From NCBI RefSeq assembly GCF_003086295.3, contig NC_092045.1:22666890-22730889 (forward strand): DNA of 64,000 bases. The letters run 5' to 3'. The notes below the pieces were generated by a model. It was not told the origin of the DNA and did not search any database. It saw only the letters and a list, made by a program, of their open reading frames with translations. Below, piece by piece: positions 26,460 through 38,158 of the stretch (positions are counted from its first letter, which is position 1; every line of letters starts with the position of its first letter). Position numbers and translations under genes: made by a program. Origin of the DNA: Arachis hypogaea (taxonomy: Eukaryota > Streptophyta > Magnoliopsida > Fabales > Fabaceae).

Positions 26460-26475
26460 TAAATATCGTGAATTT

Positions 26476-29400
26476 GGTTTTCATCTTTAAATAAAGGGGG
26501 AAAAGGGATTGGTCTTTAGTCTAAATTTTAAGAACATTTGGTTGACTCTTAGAAGATTTCATATTCACGTTAGTCCAAATATTTCAAAAAAAAAATTATC
26601 AATTGATTTTACTACCTTAAATTAAAAGACTAGATAAATTGATTTGTAGAAAATATGGTTTTATCCAGAGACTGAAAACCAAACAAAATAATAGTGTCAA
26701 CCCAACTTTTTAGGAAAAAAAAATAGACCTTAATAAGAAAATATATATGTAAGGAGCAAAATCAAAATCTACAATATCTTTGGGGACGAAAATCGTATTT
26801 AAACCACAAATAAAAGTGTGATTATATATACATTAAGACTAGAACTCCATGATCTACTAGTCAATCAAATAAGATTCAATGGCACTCGTAACAAGCAAAG
26901 TGGTAATGAGATCCAATCAAAAATTTAGAGAAGGGGCATCTTCACTTCACTTAGTGTTTAGAAACTCCCTTGGGATACAAATATAAGAACAGTGAAACAA
27001 CAAAGGCAAAGATAGAGACAAACAAAGATGAAGATCGATGCCAAGAAAAGTGTGAAATTTTTTGTCAGTGTCCTGTCTCCATTGCCCCTACTTTTTGGGA
27101 GGATGGAAAAACTTAGTTGCCTTTATACCTGTCTAAGCTGCCAAATAGGTTTATGTACTCATTGTGTATGTGTTTGTGTACAAGAGACAATTTCGAAATG
27201 CTACCTTACAATGTTAAATGGTTCCACATCAACCAAATCCCAAACACAAGGGAATCATAAAATTTGGAAAGAATCAATCTATTACTTCTTCACATGCAGT
27301 CAATATGTTCAGAACTTAAAATTCATATAATGCATGAGTATAAGAAATTTTTTGCAGTATACTGCCCATGTTCTACTGAATCCAAATGCAGCAAAATGAT
27401 GAATTCTAAACAACAATAATTATCGTCCCTATGGGGGAAATTCATAATACATATCATGCCGTTGAAATTGAACAGCAGATGAGGGACGACACAGTCACCA
27501 ACAAGGACAGGCATAGAGCAATGCTATGACAGATGCACATAGGTTGATTGAGATAGTTGGGTCATGCAGTATGATGATGGATTTGATTACTTAGGAAAAT
27601 ATTAAGCCATATTTCATAGAAAAAATCAAACCAAGAAAAGGAATTTAGCTACTTTCTACCTTAATGGATGCGTTATACATCTAGAGGCAAGACTAAACCA
27701 CTCAATTCCCCCTGAAGGCACTGGACATAGGTCAATTTCTGCTGCCAATACCTAATACCCTATTTTGGAAACCTATAATCCCATGATGAATGCCAAACAC
27801 AGCTCATCAGTGTACCAAGTTAACACATAAATGTGGCTCAGGTCAGTGCAAACCAAAATTTCACCAGTAAAATCCACATTAATAAGGCTGCGTTTGTTTT
27901 CAGGGACGGAACACGGAGACATAAAATCGTGTTTAACAGATTAGACATAGACAGAGACAATGTATCCAGAAACACTGAATTATTGTATTTTGTGTCCATC
28001 CTGACATGAAGGACACAGAGACACTAACAAGAGACACAACTTATTTTTTATTTTATTTTTTGTTATTTTTGTTAATTTTTTATGATTATATTTTTTTAGT
28101 ATTATATTTTTCTTATCAAATTTGTTATAATTTATCACCAAACATAACATAAGAATACAATTTTGTGTCTCTGTCCTTTGTGTCTTGTTCTTAATAACTT
28201 GTCTTGTCATGTTCTCAGAAACAAACACAGTTTAACATATTACTCACTTGTCATAATCATTTAATTCCAACACAATATCATGAACATACCTAAACTAAAT
28301 TTTCAACTAATTCAAAGGTGAATTGGCTTAATCCATTTTACTTGAGCAACACAACTATTACAATGACAACAACAATAAAAAAATAATAGCAGAAGTCCTT
28401 TCCCACTTGGTGCTTATAAATATTTCCAGATTCTGTTTATACCAGTAGTGATAGTACTACTAACTTATATTCTTATGTTGTAGAGTTAAAGAGTAAAACG
28501 TAAAAAGCCTTACAAGTCAATTTATGGACTATTTGGTCCTTTCAATTCATGTTATGCATCAGGATATAAGTATATAACTATAAATTCTACTTCTAACACT
28601 CTCGCCGTACATAGAAAAGGGAGCAGTTTATGCAATATGCTCCTAAAGAACATTAAAAGTATCCACCCAGGTTCACCTACTTCTAAAAACCAGCTTTTAT
28701 ATACTACTGAATGGATTTTAGCTCCTCTAAGGTAAGGAGCTCACTTGAACTTACAAATTTTAGGAATATCTTAATGACAAAATTGAGTGGATTCTGACAA
28801 ACACGGGCTTAGTTACGCATGTGATTTCAATTTATCATAACATCAACCATTTGTTTTATCACTAAAAACTGAGATTTCACAAGTTTCCATCTTTTCCCTC
28901 TAAATTAAATTTTTCTGCTTTAGAGGAGCTAAGGAGCATTTGCAGTGCAAGAACTAAAATAACAAAACTGTCAAGCACATCCACTAATCCTTATAAACAT
29001 GTAGCTAGTCAAGAGAGCTTTGAAATTGAATGGAACAGTTGAACCTTTCAGTTTCAAGTTATCATTTTGACATTCTTGCAACAGTAGAAAGTCTCTAGTG
29101 CAATATTGTCAAATGATCAATAAGTCATTAAGTAAACCCCAAAACTTTCAACGACTAATTATGGCTTACTACTATTCTCATTGATTCACAAAAGGATTCT
29201 TAATCCATGTCAAGAAATTCCTCGGTTATTAGTAACAATGAACAATTGAAATATTTCAATGCTGCTCACAGGGTCAAAGTAAGTGACTAAACAAGAAAAG
29301 AAACAAAAAATGACATACCTGGAATACTTATGATGTACCAACATCTAAGTACATTTCTTATTGATCATCCTTCAACACCAAATCATTAACCAATTTCTCC

Positions 29401-29484
29401 GAGATACTGGAATATGCCCAACACCATGCAATGTCTTTACACAATCAATCATCTTCTAAACAATAAGAAACTTAACCTTGTTTC
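26476..29484. other. Intergenic and 3' flank of the zf-C3HC3H gene
   Basis: About 3 kb of moderately AT-rich sequence downstream of the minus-strand host gene. It includes the gene's 3' untranslated region, whose polyadenylation site I cannot place, and a MITE-like element. Short ORFs at 27028-27330 and elsewhere show no domain. Confidence 0.6.
27886..28232. mobile_element. MITE-like element with inverted ends
   Basis: A 347-bp non-coding block whose ends are imperfect inverted repeats: GGCTGCGTTTGTTTTCAGGG on the left and the reverse complement of CTCAGAAACAAACACAGTT on the right. Repeated words ACACAGAGACAC and TGTGTCTCTGTCC lie inside. A TAA flanks both sides (27883-27885, 28233-28235), which would suit a PIF/Harbinger-type 3-bp duplication, but so short a match is weak evidence. 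Confidence 0.55.
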
Positions 29485-29734
29485 TTATTGAGCCTCAACT
29501 TTAGATACAGCTGCTTTCAATGCAACTTTTCGTTTATTTTTTATTTGGCTAACAAATTCATTAACTACTACATGTAACTTCACATTAGGCTTACGATTAA
29601 TTGGGACATTATAGCCTGCCCTTTTTACAGCACGAAGAAGACACTTTTCACCTAATTGGTAATGAGTTGTGCAAGTAGCAGGAACCACAGACCTCAACAC
29701 TGGTTTATTACAATATGAAGGCCCTGTTGGCAAA
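29485..29734 (-). CDS. Exon 2 of the zf-C3HC3H gene
   Basis: Starts after the acceptor TATGCAG and ends at TAA (29485-29487). It encodes the second half of the zinc-binding domain (YCNKPVLRS, PATCTTHYQLGEKCLL) and a basic C-terminus ending KVEAQ. An ATG upstream in the intron (29748) is not the start; the splice joins K-N-LPTGPSYC in frame. Confidence 0.82.
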
Positions 29735-31528
29735 CTGCATAGAGCCATAAACCTTTATCAGTAAATTTGTTTGTCTGAGAAAATGGTAATTATAATGCAT
29801 ACAAATTAGGACAACAATACTTTAATACATCAAAATAGAAAAGGGCAAAGCATCAATTTTAAAATTTCAGCCTTTAAAATTAAGAACATAGTACAAATTA
29901 TGAAAAAAGCTTCTCATACCTGGAACAGCAAGTAGGGAAAAAAACTCCAAAAGGGTATGTTTGTAAGTGAAATTGATAGAGAGGTGCCTACTACTAACAG
30001 GTTCGGGCTGTGTTACAAAAGGAAAGGTAAGTAGCAGTTAACTCGCAGTTTTTTAGGAGTTGTTAGCATGGTCCAGCTGGCTGATAGTGATAGGTTAGTT
30101 AGACTCTATTCCTCACTGCTGATAAAGAGCTAGGTTATAGTTAGCTTAGTTTACTATATATTTTCTGTTGTGAACTCTGTTAGAAACTGGAGAAACTTTC
30201 TCTCCCTAAGTTGGTAGTTCCAACTGTGTAGAATCTTCTAGGGAGTGCTAATTGGCAATCCTTTGCAGCAATAACGGGAAAGGGAGGGAAGGAATGAATT
30301 GAATTAGAAATCAGACTTATAATTAATCATCAAGCCTTTCCAGGAGCTCCCTTCCCTTCCAAAGCCTCAATTCACAAACACACCTTGGGATAAGGAAGTT
30401 GTCTCTATGGAATCTAGAAACTGTGTGGTAGAAGGTGAAGTGAAACTTTATGCATTTATGCTTCCATGATGCACAATTAGATCAGGATGTGGTGTGAGTT
30501 TTTCAGGTGATAGTGATATTTCTGTATGCAACCAAAGAATAAACTATTTGTAAGACATTGTTGACCAACATAGTGCAATGCTTGCATTCTTTAGTTGGCT
30601 TGAATCCATAAACTAGTATGCATAGCTAGTAAGCAAGTGTCATATGACACTACTGAATAAAAAATAAGATATTCTTTTAGTAAGCAAAGCAGCCATAAGT
30701 CCATAACATGGTTTTCTCCAAGAACTTAAGTAAGATTGAGGTGGGCAAAAAATGAACTGACCAATAGGGTTACCATTTATAATAAATGTTTGGTATAATG
30801 AGATAATTATGAAAGTAGCTGCATTTTCAGCCAATGAATGACAGCAATCGGGACAGCATATATATATATATAAAAGCATCTTGCATCATCTGTATTACTT
30901 TAAAATTTTCTAAATAAAAAATGCTCAACTTTTACCAAAACAAACAAAATAAGTAGATAGTGATTATTAATTAAACCAAACTATGCAACCATCCAGGCCT
31001 TTAGGAAGAAAGTCAATACTACTTCTAATTATCTATCATCAATGGTTTTGCATTGTGATAGACAGATAGAGACACACTCGGACCCGAGACGACTCGAGGT
31101 GAGGATACCTTGGAGAGTAAGCCTGACATACTTAAATTAGTTTCCTTTCCCAATATTACGCGGTGAGGATACCATGGGGATTGGTCTCCTAACCCTCAAC
31201 AGTTAAAACTTTGGATTCTATTTACCCTAAGTATTAGAGGAACCAAATCCAGCATCAGCAAGTGCAAAATTATCAAGCAACACTAAACCACAAACAAAGC
31301 AGGTTACTTCCTCTGAAACTTTAACCCATCTTTTCCAAACCACACACGCATTACGATAAAAGAATTCCATTCATCTATTCAACTAAAAGAAAAAAAGCAC
31401 AACATGAAAACGAACATAGAAAGCAAAAAATTAAAAAACAATTCTTCAACAAATTTCAAATTGCAAGAAAACCTATCAACCAAAACAAAAATTGCAAGAA
31501 AAAAAACTTGGAGTAAGAAAGAACTCAC
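29735..31528 (-). other. Intron of the zf-C3HC3H gene
   Basis: Donor GTGAGTTC (31528 downward) and acceptor CTATGCAG (to 29735) fit the plant consensus. The intron is 1794 bp, has an (AT)n run near 30858 and no coding sequence that I recognise. Confidence 0.75.
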
Positions 31529-31704
31529 TTTTTAGCTACGGTTCTGCATCCCCGATAGAGCTTCTGTTTCGGATCCGAAAGTATGTGAGCGTGACAGTAC
31601 CTAGTAAGCGCCATAGCCTTAATCTTACATCCACCAAAAGCGCACCGAACGACGTCGTCTCCTCCAACTCCCAAAGCAGCATTATTGTTCCTCTCGTTGC
31701 CGCC
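31529..31704 (-). CDS. Distal part of exon 1, zf-C3HC3H gene
   Basis: Encodes GGNERNNNAALGVGGDD and then the first zinc-binding half CAFGGCKIKAMALTRYCHAH...CRTVAK. It is cut off from its start codon by the retrotransposon at 31705; 31700-31704 (CCGCC) is the left target duplication. Confidence 0.82.
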
Positions 31705-33284
31705 TGATGAGCGGATAATTTGTACGCTTTTTGGCATTGTTTTTAGTATGTTTTTAGTATGATCTAGTTAGTTTTTAGTTAAAATTCACTTTTCTGGACT
31801 TTACTATGAGTTTGTGTGTTTTTCTGTGATTTCAGGTATTTTCTGGCTGAAATTGAGGGACCTGAGCAAAAATCTGATTCAGAGACTGAAAAGGACTGCA
31901 GATGCTGTTGGATTCTGACCTCCCTGCACTCGAAGTGGATTTTCTGGAGCTACAGAAGCCCAATTGGCGCGCTCTCAACGGCGTTGGAAAGTAGACATCC
32001 TGGGCTTTCCAGCAATATATGATAGTCCATACTTTTCCCAAGATTTGATGGCCCAAACCGGCGTTCAAATTCACCCTCAGAAATCCCAGCGTTAAACGCC
32101 GGAACTGGCACCAAAATGGGAGTTAAACGCCCAAACTGGCATAAAAGCTGGCGTTTAACTCCAAGAAGAGTCTCTACACGAAAATGCTTCAATGCTCAGC
32201 CCAAGCACACACCAAGTGGGCCCGGAAGTGGATTTTTATGTCATTTACTCATCTCTGTACACCCTAGGCTACTAGTTTTCTATAAGTAGGACATTATACT
32301 ATTGTATTATCATCTTGGTTCTTCTGGTTCCCTCTCTGGGGCCGAGGCCAATGATCACACTATCACTTATGTATTTTCAACGGTGGAGTTTCTACACACC
32401 ATAGATTAAGGTGTGGAGCTCTGCTATACCTCGAGTATTATTGCAATTACTATTGTTCTTCTATTCAATTCCGCTTGTTCTTGTTCTAAGATATCACTTG
32501 TTCTTCAACTTGATGAATGTGATGATCTGTGACACTCATCATCATTCTCACCTATGGATGTGTGACTGACAACCACCTCCGTTCTACCTTCGATTGGGTG
32601 AATATCTCTTGGATTCCTGATACACGATGCATGGTTGATCGCCTGACAAACGAGCCAGCCATTCCGTGAGATCAGAGTCTTCGTGGTATAGGCTAGAACT
32701 GATGGCGGCATTCAAGAGAATCCGGAAGGTCTAACCTTGTCTGTGGTATTCTGAGTAGGATTCAATGACTGAATGACTGTGACGTGCTTCAAACTCCTGA
32801 GGGCGGGGCGTTAGTGACAGACGCAAAAGAATCACTGGATTCTATTCCGGCCTGATCGAGAACCGACAGATGGATAGCCGTGCCGTGACAGGGTGCGTTG
32901 AACATTTCCACTGAGAGGATGGGAGGTAGCCACTGACAACGGTGAAACCCTTGCTTAAGCTTGCCATGGAAAGGAGTAGGAAGGATTGGATGAAGACAGT
33001 AGGAAAGCAGAGAGACGGAAGGGACAAGCATCTTCATACGCTTATCTGAAATTCCTACCAATGAATTACATAAGTATCTCTATCTTTATCTTTATGTTTC
33101 ATTTGTTTATCACCATACCCATTTGAGTTTGCCTGACTAAGATTTACAAGGTGACCATAGCTTGCTTCATACCAACAATCTCTGTGGGATCGACCCTTAC
33201 TCGCGTAAGGTTTATTACTTGGACGACCCAGTACACTTGCTGGTTAGTTGTGCGAAGTTGTAGTGATTACAATTTCGTCCACCA
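31705..33284 (+). repeat. 5' LTR of element 1
   Basis: 1580 bp, TGATGAGCGG...TTCGTCCACCA. It contains ACGCCGG/AGTTAAACGCC words (32087-32163) related to the palindromic arrays in the internal region. ORFs of 80-90 codons in it recur in the 3' LTR and are not genes. Confidence 0.93.
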
Positions 33285-33290
33285 AGTTTT

Positions 33291-33307
33291 TGGTGCCGTT
33301 GCCGGGG
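33291..33307 (+). promoter_or_regulatory. Primer-binding site of element 1
   Basis: TGGTGCCGTTGCCGGGG begins 6 bp after the 5' LTR. It differs by one base from TGGCGCCGTTGCCGGGG in the two other LTR elements of the window. This is the type reported for Athila/Tat elements, which I recall as tRNA-Asp complementary. Confidence 0.8.
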
Positions 33308-33414
33308 ATTGTTGAGTTTGGACAACTGACGGTTCATCTTGTTGCTTAGATTAGGTATTTTTTTTTCGGAATTCTTGAAGATGAATTCTAGAGTTTCATG
33401 ATGATTTGTTGAAG

Positions 33415-33625
33415 TCTGGCTGGCTGTGAAGCCATGTCTAATTCCATTGGACCGAGGTTTCAACTTATCATCACAAGAGCTTGTTGATTTCTATCAATCT
33501 TGCTTTTGGAGCAGTGATCTGCTAAGGCTTGGCTGGCCATTGGCCATGTCTAGAGTTTTGGACCGAAGCTTTCCTTGAAAGCTTGGCTGGCTGTGAAGCC
33601 ATGTCTAATTCCTGGACCGGAGTCT
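33415..33625 (+). repeat. Three repeats in the element 1 leader
   Basis: The unit GGCTGGCtgtgAAGCCATGTC, then TAATTCC and GGACCG, occurs near 33417, 33527 and 33583. Each unit contains a short GGC...GCC inverted repeat. Confidence 0.6.
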
Positions 33626-34118
33626 TAGACTAGCATTGCACTGATTCCTGGAATTCTCATTAAGAATTTTGATACCTTTATTTTCTTTTTCCACTTAATT
33701 TTCGAAAAAGCACAAAAAAAATTACAAAATCATAAAATCCAAAAATATTTTATGTTTCTTGTTGAGTCTAGTGTCTCATATTAAGTTTGGTGTCAATTGC
33801 ATGTTTCTGTTCTTCTTGCATTCATTCATGTGTCTTAGTGATCTTCAAGATGTTCTTGATGATTTCTTACTCTAATGTTTAAATTCTCTTGACGTAAGTG
33901 TTTTGTGTGTCTCATATGCATTCTCATTTTATTAGTGTCAGTAGTATACAAACTGCTAAGTTTGGTGTCATGCATGCATTGTTATTTGATTCTTGTTGCA
34001 TTTTGATTTTTCCTTATTATTAAAAATCCAAAAATATTTTTAATTTGTGTCTTTTCAAGTCAATAATACAGAGAATTGAAGATTCAGAACATACAGCAGA
34101 GGAATTACACAGAAAAAG

Positions 34119-34265
34119 CTGGGCGTTCAAAACGCCCAGTGAAGAAGGACAAACTGGCGTTTAAACGCCAGCCAGGGTACCTGGTTGGGCGTTTAACGCC
34201 CAAAAGGGTATAGTTTTGGGCGTTAAACGCCATAATGTGCACCATTCTGGGCGTTTAACGCCAGG
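34119..34265 (+). repeat. Palindromic GGCGTTtAAACGCC array, 5 units
   Basis: Five palindromes with GGCG cores at 34122, 34156, 34188, 34219 and 34250, i.e. spacing 34, 32, 31 and 31 bp. Each unit is a near-perfect inverted repeat such as CTGGCGTTTAAACGCCAG. The array lies in the leader between primer-binding site and gag. Confidence 0.88.
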
Positions 34266-34945
34266 ATGGCACAAGAGGGAAGATTTTGTTTTCAATGCAA
34301 ATTTTTTTCAAGTTTTCAAAGTTTTTCAAAATCAAATATTTTTCAAATCATATCTTTTCAATCATATGTTTTCAAAATCAATTTCTTTCTATTTTTAAAA
34401 ATACTTGCTATCAATCAATGATTTGATTCAACATTTCAAGTATGTTGCCTTTTCTGTTGAGAAAGGTTTAATGTTTGAATCATATCTTTTCTTGTTAGCC
34501 AAGTCATTAATTTTCGAAATCAAATCTTTTTAAAATGTTTTTCAAATCATATCTTCTCAATCACACCTTTTTAAAACCAATCATATCTTCTTAACCACAT
34601 CTTTTTCAAAATAACTTTCAATCAAATCTTTTTGATTTCTAATTTCAAATTCTTTTTCAAAAATCACTTGATTTCTCTCTCACTTTTATTTTTGAAAATC
34701 AATTAGTGTTTTTCAAAATGTTTTCAAAATCTTTTACTTGATTTTCGAAAATTACTTCCCCTCTTCTCACATCCTTCTATTTATGGACTAACACTATTCC
34801 TTAATGCAAAATTCGAACTCCATCTTCTTTGATAAGTTCGAATTTTCTACTTCTGCCTTCTAATTTTCTTTTCCTCTGACACCTCAAGGAATCTCTATAC
34901 TGTGACATAGAGGATTCCACATTTTCTTGTTCTCTTCTCTTTCTT

Positions 34946-37280
34946 ATGAGCAGGAGCAAGGACAAAAGCATTCTTGTTGAGGCTGATCCTGAACCTGAAA
35001 GGACCTTGAAGCGAAAGCTAAGAGAAGCCAAAGCACAACTCTCTGTAGAGGACCTAACAGAAATCTTCAAAGAAGAAGAACACATGGCAGCCGAAAACAA
35101 CAACAATGCCAACAATGCAAGGAAGGTGCTGGGTGACTTTACTGCACCTACTCCCGATTTCTATGGGAGAAGCATCTCTATCCCTGCCATTGGAGCAAAC
35201 AACTTTGAGCTTAAGCCTCAATTAGTTTCTCTAATGCAACAGAATTGCAAGTTCCATGGACTTCCATTAGAAGATCCTCATCAGTTTTTAGCTGAGTTCT
35301 TGCAAATCTGTGACATTGTCAAGACTAATGGGGTTGACCCTGAGGTCTACAGACTTATGCTATTCCCTTTTGCTGTAAGAGACAGAGCTAGGACATGGTT
35401 GGACTCACAACCTAAAGAAAGCCTGAACTCTTGGGAAAAGCTAGTCAATGCCTTCTTGGCAAAGTTCTTTCCACCTCAAAAATTGAGTAAGCTTAGACTG
35501 GAAGTCCAAACCTTCAGACAGAAGGAAGGAGAATCCCTCTATGAAGCTTGGGAAAGATACAAACAATTAATCAGAAAGTGTCCCACTGATATGCTTTCTG
35601 AATGGAGCATCATTGGAATTTTCTATGATGGTCTCTCTGAACTATCCAAGATGTCTTTGGATAGCTCTACTGGAGGATCTCTTCATCTGAAGAAGACGCC
35701 TACAGAAGCTCAAGAGCTGATTGAAATGGTTGCAAATAACCAATTCATGTACACTTCTGAAAGGAATTCTGTGAACAATGGGACCAATCAGAAGAAAGGA
35801 GTTCTTGAGATTGACACTCTGAATGCCATACTGGCTCAGAATAAAATATTGACTCAACAAGTCAATATGATTTCTCAAAGTCTGTCTGGAATGCAAAATG
35901 CACCAAGCAGTACTAAGGAAGCTTCATCTGAAGAAGAAGCTTATGATCCTGAGAACCCTTCAATAGAAGAGGTGAATTACATGGGAGAACCCTATGGAAA
36001 CACCTATAATCCCTCATGGAGAAATCATCCAAATCTCTCATGAAAGGATCAACAGAGACCTCAACAAGGTTTCAACAACAATAATGGTGGAAGAAACAGG
36101 TTTAGCAATAGCAAGCCTTTCCCATCATCTTCTCAGCAACAGACAGAGAGTTCTAAGCAGAATACCTCTGACTTAGCAACCATGGTCTCTGATCTAATCA
36201 AAACCACTCAAAGTTTCATGACTGAAACAAGGTCCTCCATTAGAAATTTGGAGGCACAAGTGGGTCAGCTGAGCAAGAAAATTACTGAACTCCCTCCTAG
36301 TACTCTCCCAAGCAATACAGAAGAAAATCCAAAAGGAGAGTGCAAGGCCATCAACATGGCCGAATTTGAAGAGGAAGAAGAGGCAGTGAACGCCACTGAG
36401 GAAAACCTCAATGGACGTCCACTGGCCTCCAATGAGTTCCCCAATGAGGAACCATGGGAATCTGAAGCTCAAAATGAGACCATAGAGATTCCATTGGACT
36501 TACTTCTGCCATTCATGAGCTCTGATGAGTATTCTTCCTCTGAAGAGGATGAGTATGTCACTGAAGAGCAAGTTTCTAAATACCTTGGAGCAATCATGAA
36601 GCTAAATGACAAGTTATTTGGGAATGAGACTTGGGAAGATGAACCCCCTTTGCTCACCAAGGAACTGGATGACTTGTCTAGGCAAAAACTGCCTCAAAAG
36701 AGACAGGATCCTGGGAAGTTTTCAATACCTTGTACCATAGGCACCATGACCTTCAAAAAGGCCTTGTGTGACTTAGGGTCAAGTGTAAACCTCATGCCTC
36801 TCTCTGTAATGGAGAAGCTAGGGATCTTTGAGGTGCAAGCTGCAAAAATCTCACTAGAGATGGCAGACAACTCAAGAAAACAAGCTTATGGACTTGTAAA
36901 GGATGGTAAAAGTTGAAGACCATTACATCCCTACTGATTTCATAGTCCTAGAGACTGGGAAGTGCATGGATGAATCCATCATCCTTGGCAGACCCTTCCT
37001 AGCCACAGCAAAGGCTGTGATTGATGTTGATAGAGGAGAGTTGATCATTCAAGTGAATGAAGAATCCTTTGTGTTTGAGGCTCAAGGATATCCCTCTGTC
37101 ATCATGGAGAGGAAGCATGAAGAGCTTCTCTCAAAACAGAGCCAAACAGAGCCCCCACAGTCAAACTCTAAGTTTGGTGTTGGGAGGCCACAACCAAACT
37201 CTAAGTTTGGTGTTAAACCCCCACATACAAACTCTAAGTTTGGTGTTGGGAGGTTCCAACATTGCTCTGAGCATTTCTGA
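34946..37280 (+). pseudogene. Athila-type gag-protease polyprotein, element 1
   Basis: Structural polyprotein of an LTR retrotransposon. After MSRSKDKSILVEADPEPERT come the retrotransposon gag domain (FELKPQLVSLMQQN, LMLFPFAVRDRARTWLDSQP, AFLAKFFPPQKLSKLR, ESLYEAWERYKQLIRKCP) and an acidic linker. The pepsin-like protease follows: FSIPCTIGTMTFKKALCDLG, with DLGSS in place of the usual DSG/DTG, and ILGRPFLAT as the flap/C-lobe motif. A TGA at 36041 and a short deletion near 36904 break the frame. The tail encodes three SKFGV-containing repeats, the translated AAGTTTGGTG words. Start: ATG at 34946, as in element 2. Confidence 0.9.
37170..37245 (+). repeat. Three AAGTTTGGTG repeats
   Basis: Copies at 37170, 37203 and 37236 (33 bp apart). 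Further copies lie at 33783, 33958, 38111 and 40151; the last is 3 bp from the 3' LTR, where the plus-strand primer would be expected. Confidence 0.85.
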
Positions 37281-37486
37281 GGCTCCATGAGAGCCCTCTG
37301 TCAAGCTACTGACATTAAAGAAGCGCTTGTTGGGAGGCAACCCAATGTTATATTTTATCTATTTTCTTTTGTTATTTTATATTTTTTGTAGGTTGATGAT
37401 CATGAGAAGTCACAAAATCAATGAAAAAAAAGCAAAAACAGAATGAAAAGCAGAAAGAAAAACAGCACACCCTGGAGGAGAGCGTG

Positions 37487-37658
37487 CTGGCGTTTAAACG
37501 CCAATAAGGCTAGCTGTTGGGCGTTTAACACCCAGTCTGGCACCATTCTGGGCGTTTAACGCCAGAAAGGGGCACCAGACTGGCGTTAAACGCCAGAAAA
37601 GGGCAAGAAGCTGGCGTTAAACGCCAGAAATGGGCACCAGCCCGGCGTTTAACGCCAG
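37487..37658 (+). repeat. Palindromic GGCGTTtAAACGCC array, 6 units, 31-bp period
   Basis: GGCG cores at 37489, 37520, 37551, 37582, 37613 and 37644: exactly 31 bp apart each time. Every unit is an inverted repeat (e.g. CTGGCGTTAAACGCCAG) with a variable linker rich in GGCACCAG. It lies between the gag-protease ORF and the 374-codon ORF. Confidence 0.92.
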
Positions 37659-38158
37659 AAATGGCTAAAAACGCATTTTTGCATGCCATTTGGTGCAGGG
37701 ATGACTTTTCCTTGACACCTCAGGATCTGTGGACCCCACAGGATCCCCACCTACCCCACCACTCTCTCTCTTCTTCACCCATTCACCAATCACCTCAACA
37801 CCTCTTCCCCAAAAATCCTTCACCTATCAAATCCCATCTTTCTCTTCACCACTCACATCCATCCTTCATAAAACCCCACCTACCTAACCATTCAAATTCA
37901 AAATACTTTCCCTCCCAAACCCACCCTCACATAGCCGAACCATCACCACCCCCCACTCCTATATAAACCCATCTTCACTCCTTCATTTTCACACAACCTA
38001 AACACCACTTCTCCCCCTTTTGGCCGAACACAAAGCCATTCCCTTCTTCCTCATTTCTTCTTCTTCTACTCTCTTCTTTCTTCTTTTGCTCGAGGACGAG
38101 CAAACCTTTTAAGTTTGGTGTGGTAAAAGCACTGCTTTTTGTTTTTCCATAACCATTT

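Noticed and set aside
30001..30310. Possible Copia-type solo LTR inside the host intron
   Set aside because: The sequence has an LTR-like feel (TGTTACAAAAGG start, GTTAG words), but I found no matching CA end or 5-bp duplication.
31525..31737. Three separate small minus-strand genes at 29485-29748, 31525-31737 and 41714-42094
   Set aside because: Splice sites, phase and an exact in-frame join across the retrotransposon show they are parts of one gene.
31816..32192. Identical 68-80 codon ORFs, repeated at 40296-40672
   Set aside because: They lie within both LTRs of element 1 and are simply LTR sequence read on either strand.
34119..34265. Palindromic arrays as a CRISPR array or bacterial terminators
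   Set aside because: Plant retrotransposon context; units are palindromes without unique spacers of constant length, and there are no cas genes.
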